Assembly (NCBI RefSeq): GCF_032854445.1
Contig: NW_027018223.1
Span: 1 to 54,616, forward strand
DNA length: 54,616 nt
DNA from: Liolophura sinensis
Lineage: Eukaryota; Mollusca; Polyplacophora; Chitonida; Chitonidae
Direction: 5' to 3'
Below are positions 51,301 to 54,616 of the stretch, one piece after another. Position 1 is the first letter of the stretch; each line of letters starts with the position of its first letter. Below the pieces are notes generated by a model. That model was not told the origin of the DNA. It searched no databases and saw nothing but the letters and a program-made list of their open reading frames with translations. The position numbers were made by a program, and so were the translations under genes.

Positions 51301-51606
51301 AAATGATCATTCAGTTGTCGCTACAGGCAAAAGTATTGGTCGGAGAGCAACGCGGTTTGCACCATTCGATTTGTCGTCACAAAATACGTCGGATAAGCCT
51401 CTTACCAGCAGCAGTGGAACAATTTTTCCAATTTTGCGTTTTTGCCTGGTCTTTTTGTTAATTGAAATCGGCTACACTGTACTCTGTACAATCGCGACTG
51501 GTCATTACTATATTCAACTTTGACTATAAGTTATGTGCCCTTCGGTAGCCCAGAAGACCTGAAATCTTTGGGCTAAGCCCATTTAACTCACCCAGCAATT
51601 GCCTTA
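48312..51606 (+). repeat. Higher-order repeat: third trimer type, two copies
   Basis: The order s-t-u occurs twice (anchors 48514/49063/49613 and 50162/50710/51260). Type s has GTGAGAAAC with GACTCACTTCAG. Type t starts ACTTCTCAGTCC and has ACCAGACCATTTG with GACCACAGACCC. Type u has GTCGGATAAGCC and ATTCAGTTGTCGC. Shared downstream variants in type t include GAGCCACGCGG and GGAAGAATTTTTCC. A few one-base indels remain. Confidence 0.87.
49556..49930 (+). other. Open frame without indels, 124 codons; judged non-coding
   Basis: This forward frame is open because the usual GATTAG is GATAAG here. Two related type-u monomers repeat the change: the one at 52850 keeps the full 124 codons, while the one starting at 51203 is cut by a frameshift near 51520. 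The translation has a hydrophobic stretch (FCLVFLLIEIGYTVLCTIA) but no recognised domain. It starts at an arbitrary ATG inside the repeat and ends at the common GGCTAA stop. No promoter, intron structure or codon bias supports expression. I record it only because it is the longest stretch of this frame not created by a frameshift. Confidence 0.15.
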
Positions 51607-54600
51607 CTTCTAAGTGCAAGACAATCTCAATGTCTTTATCTACGTGTAGAAAAACCACACCATTTGTACGTGAGAAACACAAGGTACTTGATACAGTCTG
51701 CTGTAAAAAGTACAACTGAACACTGACTCACTTCAGTAAGGTGCCAAAAGATGCGGAATTGAGCCAGGCATCGGCAGCTGTTGAAAAATTGCCAATTTCC
51801 CCTGGTTTCCATGGAGTAAGAGCCGTTGCTGGGCACGTGATTATGACATAAATGATCATTCAATTGTCACTACAGCCAAAAGTATTGGTCGGAGAGCAAC
51901 GCGGTTTGCACCATTCGATTTCTCGTCACAAAATACGTCGGTTTAGCCTCTTACCAGCAGCACTGGAACAGTTTTTCCACTTTTGCATTTTTACCTGGTC
52001 TTTTTGTTAATTGAAATCGGCTACACTGTACTCTGTACAATCGCGACTGGTCATTACTATATTCAACTTTTGACTATAAGTTATGTGCCCTTCGGTAGCC
52101 CAGAAGACGTCAAATCTTTGGGCTAAGCCCATTTAACTCACCCAGCAATTGCCTTACTTCTAAGTGCAAGACAATCTCAATGTCTTTATCTACGTGTAGA
52201 AAAACCACACCATTTGTACGTGAGAAACACAAGGTACTTGATACAGTCTGCTGTAAAAAGTACAACTGAACACTGACCAACTTCAGTAAGGTGCCAAAAG
52301 ATGCGGAATTGAGCCAGGCATCGGCAGCTGTTGAAAAATTGCAAATTTCCCTGGTTTCCATGGAGTAAGAGCCGTTGCTGTGCACGTGATTATGACATAA
52401 ATGATCATTCAATTGTCACTACAGCCAAAAGTATTGGTCGGAGAGCAACGCGGTTTGCACCATTCGATTTCTCGTCACAAAATACGTCGGATTAGCCTCT
52501 TACCAGCAGCACTGGAACAGTTTTCGCACTTTTGCATTTTTGCCTGGTCTTTTTGTTAATTGAAATCGGCTACACTGTACTCTGTACAATCGCGACTGGT
52601 CATTACTATATTCAACTTTTGACTATAAGTTATGTGCCCTTCGGTAGCCCAGAAGACCTGAAATCTTTGGGCCAAGCCCATTTAACTCACCCAGCAATTG
52701 TCTTACTTCTAAGTCCAAGACAATCTCAATGTCTTTATCTACGTGTAGAAAAACCACACCATTTGTACATAAAAAACACAAGGTACTTGATACAGTCTGC
52801 TGTAAAAAGTACAACTAAACACTGACCCACATTTATAAGGTGCCAAAAGATGCGGAATTGGGCCAGGTATCGGCAGCTGTTGAAAAATTGCCAATTTCCC
52901 TGGTTTCCATGGAGTAAGAGCCGTTGCTGTGCACGTGATTATGACATAAATGATCATTCAGTTGTCGCTACAGGCAAAAGTATTGGTCGGAGAGCAACGC
53001 GGTTTGCACCATTCGATTTGTCGTCACAAAATACGTCGGATAAGCCTCTTACCAGCAGCAGTGGAACAATTTTTCCAATTTTGCGTTTTTGCCTGGTCTT
53101 TTTGTTAATTGAAATCGGCTACACTGTACTCTGTACAATCGCGACTGGTCATTACTATATTCAACTTTTGACTATAAGTTATGTGCCCTTCGGTAGCCCA
53201 GAAGACCTGAAATCTTTGGGCTAAGCCCATTTAACTCACCCAGCAATTGCCTTACTTCTAAGTGCAAGACAATCTCAATGTCTTTATCTACGTGTAGAAA
53301 AACCACACCATTTGTACGTGAGAAACACAAGGTACTTGATACAGTCTGCTGTAAAAAGTACAACTGAACACTGACTCACTTCAGTAAGGTGCCAAAAGAT
53401 GCGGAATTGAGCCAGGCATCGGCAGCTGTTGAAAAATTGCCAATTTCCCTGGTTTCCATGGAGTAAGAGCCGTTGCTGGGCACGTGATTATGACATAAAT
53501 GATCATTCAATTGTCACTACAGCCAAAAGTATTGGTCGGAGAGCAACGCGGTTTGCACCATTCGATTTCTCGTCACAAAATACGTCGGTTTAGCCTCTTA
53601 CCAGCAGCACTGGAACAGTTTTTCCACTTTTGCATTTTTACCTGGTCTTTTTGTTAATTGAAATCGGCTACACTGTACTCTGTACAATCGCGACTGGTCA
53701 TTACTATATTCAACTTTTGACTATAAGTTATGTGCCCTTCGGTAGCCAGAAGACGTCAAATCTTTGGGCTAAGCCCATTTAACTCACCCAGCAATTGCCT
53801 TACTTCTAAGTGCAAGACAATCTCAATGTCTTTATCTACGTGTAGAAAAACCACACCATTTGTACGTGAGAAACACAAGGTACTTGATACAGTCTGCTGT
53901 AAAAAAGTACAACTGAACACTGACCAACTTCAGTAAGGTGCCAAAAGATGCGGAATTGAGCCAGGCATCGGCAGCTGTTGAAAAATTGCAAATTTCCCTG
54001 GTTTCCATGGAGTAAGAGCCGTTGCTGTGCACGTGATTATGACATAAATGATCATTCAATTGTCACTACAGCCAAAAGTATTGGTCGGAGAGCAACGCGG
54101 TTTGCACCATTCGATTTCTCGTCACAAAATACGTCGGATTAGCCTCTTACCAGCAGCACTGGAACAGTTTTCGGCACTTTTGCATTTTTGCCTGGTCTTT
54201 TTGTTAATTGAAATCGGCTACACTGTACTCTGTACAATCGCGACTGGTCATTACTATATTCAACCTTTTGACTATAAGTTATGTGCCCTTCGGTAGCCCA
54301 GAAGACGTCAAATCTTTGGGCTAAGCCCATTCAACTCACCCAGCAATTGCCTTACTTCTAAGTGCAAGACAATCTCAATGTCTTTATCTACGTGTAGAAA
54401 AACCACACCATTTGTACGTGAGAAACACAAGGTTCTTGATACAGTCTGCTGTAAAAAGTACAACTGAACACTGACCCACTTCAGTAAGGTGCCAAAGATG
54501 CGGAATTGAGCCAGGCATCGGCAGCTGTTGAAAAATTGCAAATTTCCCTGGTTTCCATGGAGTAAGAGCCGTTGCTGGGCACGTGATTATGACATAAATG

Positions 54601-54616
54601 ATCATTCAATTGTCAC
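51607..54616 (+). repeat. Terminal satellite segment, related monomers; array continues past the window
   Basis: Monomers run s, q-like, u, s, q-like, then a partial monomer (54353-54616) with ACAAGGTTCTTG, a variant otherwise seen near 7770, 17106 and 22597. The u monomer (anchor 52907) again has GTCGGATAAGCC. The window ends inside a monomer at GTCAC, so the array extends beyond it. Confidence 0.85.

Larger units (their letters stand above)
1..54616 (+). repeat. Satellite DNA array, 549-bp monomer, about 99.5 copies
   Basis: The same sequence recurs head to tail through the whole window. The anchor CCATGG (inside TTTCCATGGAG) occurs at 203, 752, 1299, 1849 and so on to 53456, 54005 and 54555. 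There are 100 anchors, with mean spacing (54555-203)/99 = 549.0 bp. From 6251 to 20525 there are 26 consecutive intervals of exactly 549 bp. All copies share one orientation, and I saw no inserted foreign DNA. The monomer is moderately AT-rich and non-simple. I do not recognise the family. Long homogenised arrays of this kind are typical of eukaryotic centromeric, pericentromeric or subtelomeric heterochromatin, but the location here is inference. No gene is supported anywhere in the array. Confidence 0.98.

Noticed and set aside
1-54616. CRISPR array or bacterial repeat system
   Set aside because: There are no short repeats with unique spacers. The repeated unit is the whole 549 bp, and there are no associated genes.

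Overview
This window is one uninterrupted tandem array of a satellite DNA. All 54.6 kb consist of head-to-tail copies, on one strand orientation, of a monomer of exactly 549 bp in its clean form. Using the NcoI-like CCATGG in each monomer as an anchor, I read 100 successive anchors from position 203 to 54555 (one, at 44121, is mutated to CCATGA). That gives a mean spacing of 549.0 bp and about 99.5 monomers. No unique flanking DNA, transposon insertion, inverted monomer, RNA gene or convincing protein-coding gene interrupts the array, and both window ends lie inside it. The pattern (long homogenised array, sub-kilobase monomer, higher-order repeats) points to eukaryotic heterochromatin, perhaps centromeric or pericentromeric. 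Nothing in the sequence names the taxon, and I do not recognise this satellite family.

Layout. 1-4952: three copies of a three-monomer unit, with many single-base indels. 4953-13030: mosaic of monomer types, becoming indel-free after about 6.3 kb. 13031-24011: a ten-monomer unit (5490/5491 bp) present twice in tandem and nearly identical. 24012-28544: mosaic, including a near copy of the 9.9-13.0 kb block displaced by 28 monomers. 28545-43368: interleaved long blocks re-used at offsets of 8, 11 and 12 monomers. 43369-48311: three copies of a second trimer unit. 48312-51606: two copies of a third trimer, followed by related monomers to the end. Single-base indels are concentrated in 0.3-6.3 kb and 43.9-51.8 kb. 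The interior keeps a spacing of exactly 549 bp for runs of up to 26 monomers.

Monomer content. Each monomer is dense in short inverted repeats (at least nine sites), including a nested hairpin, a class-specific hairpin whose loop varies while its arms do not, and a site where two alternative haplotypes both encode a palindrome. Because 549 is divisible by 3, reading frames run in register through every copy. One forward frame has only three stop positions per monomer, each with a sense variant somewhere in the array, and a recurrent 112-codon reverse frame also appears. I treat both as non-coding for reasons given below.

The features describe the array, its higher-order blocks, and representative sites in one clean monomer (24704-25252). 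Coordinates of block boundaries are accurate to about 100 bp because paralogous monomers differ at few sites.
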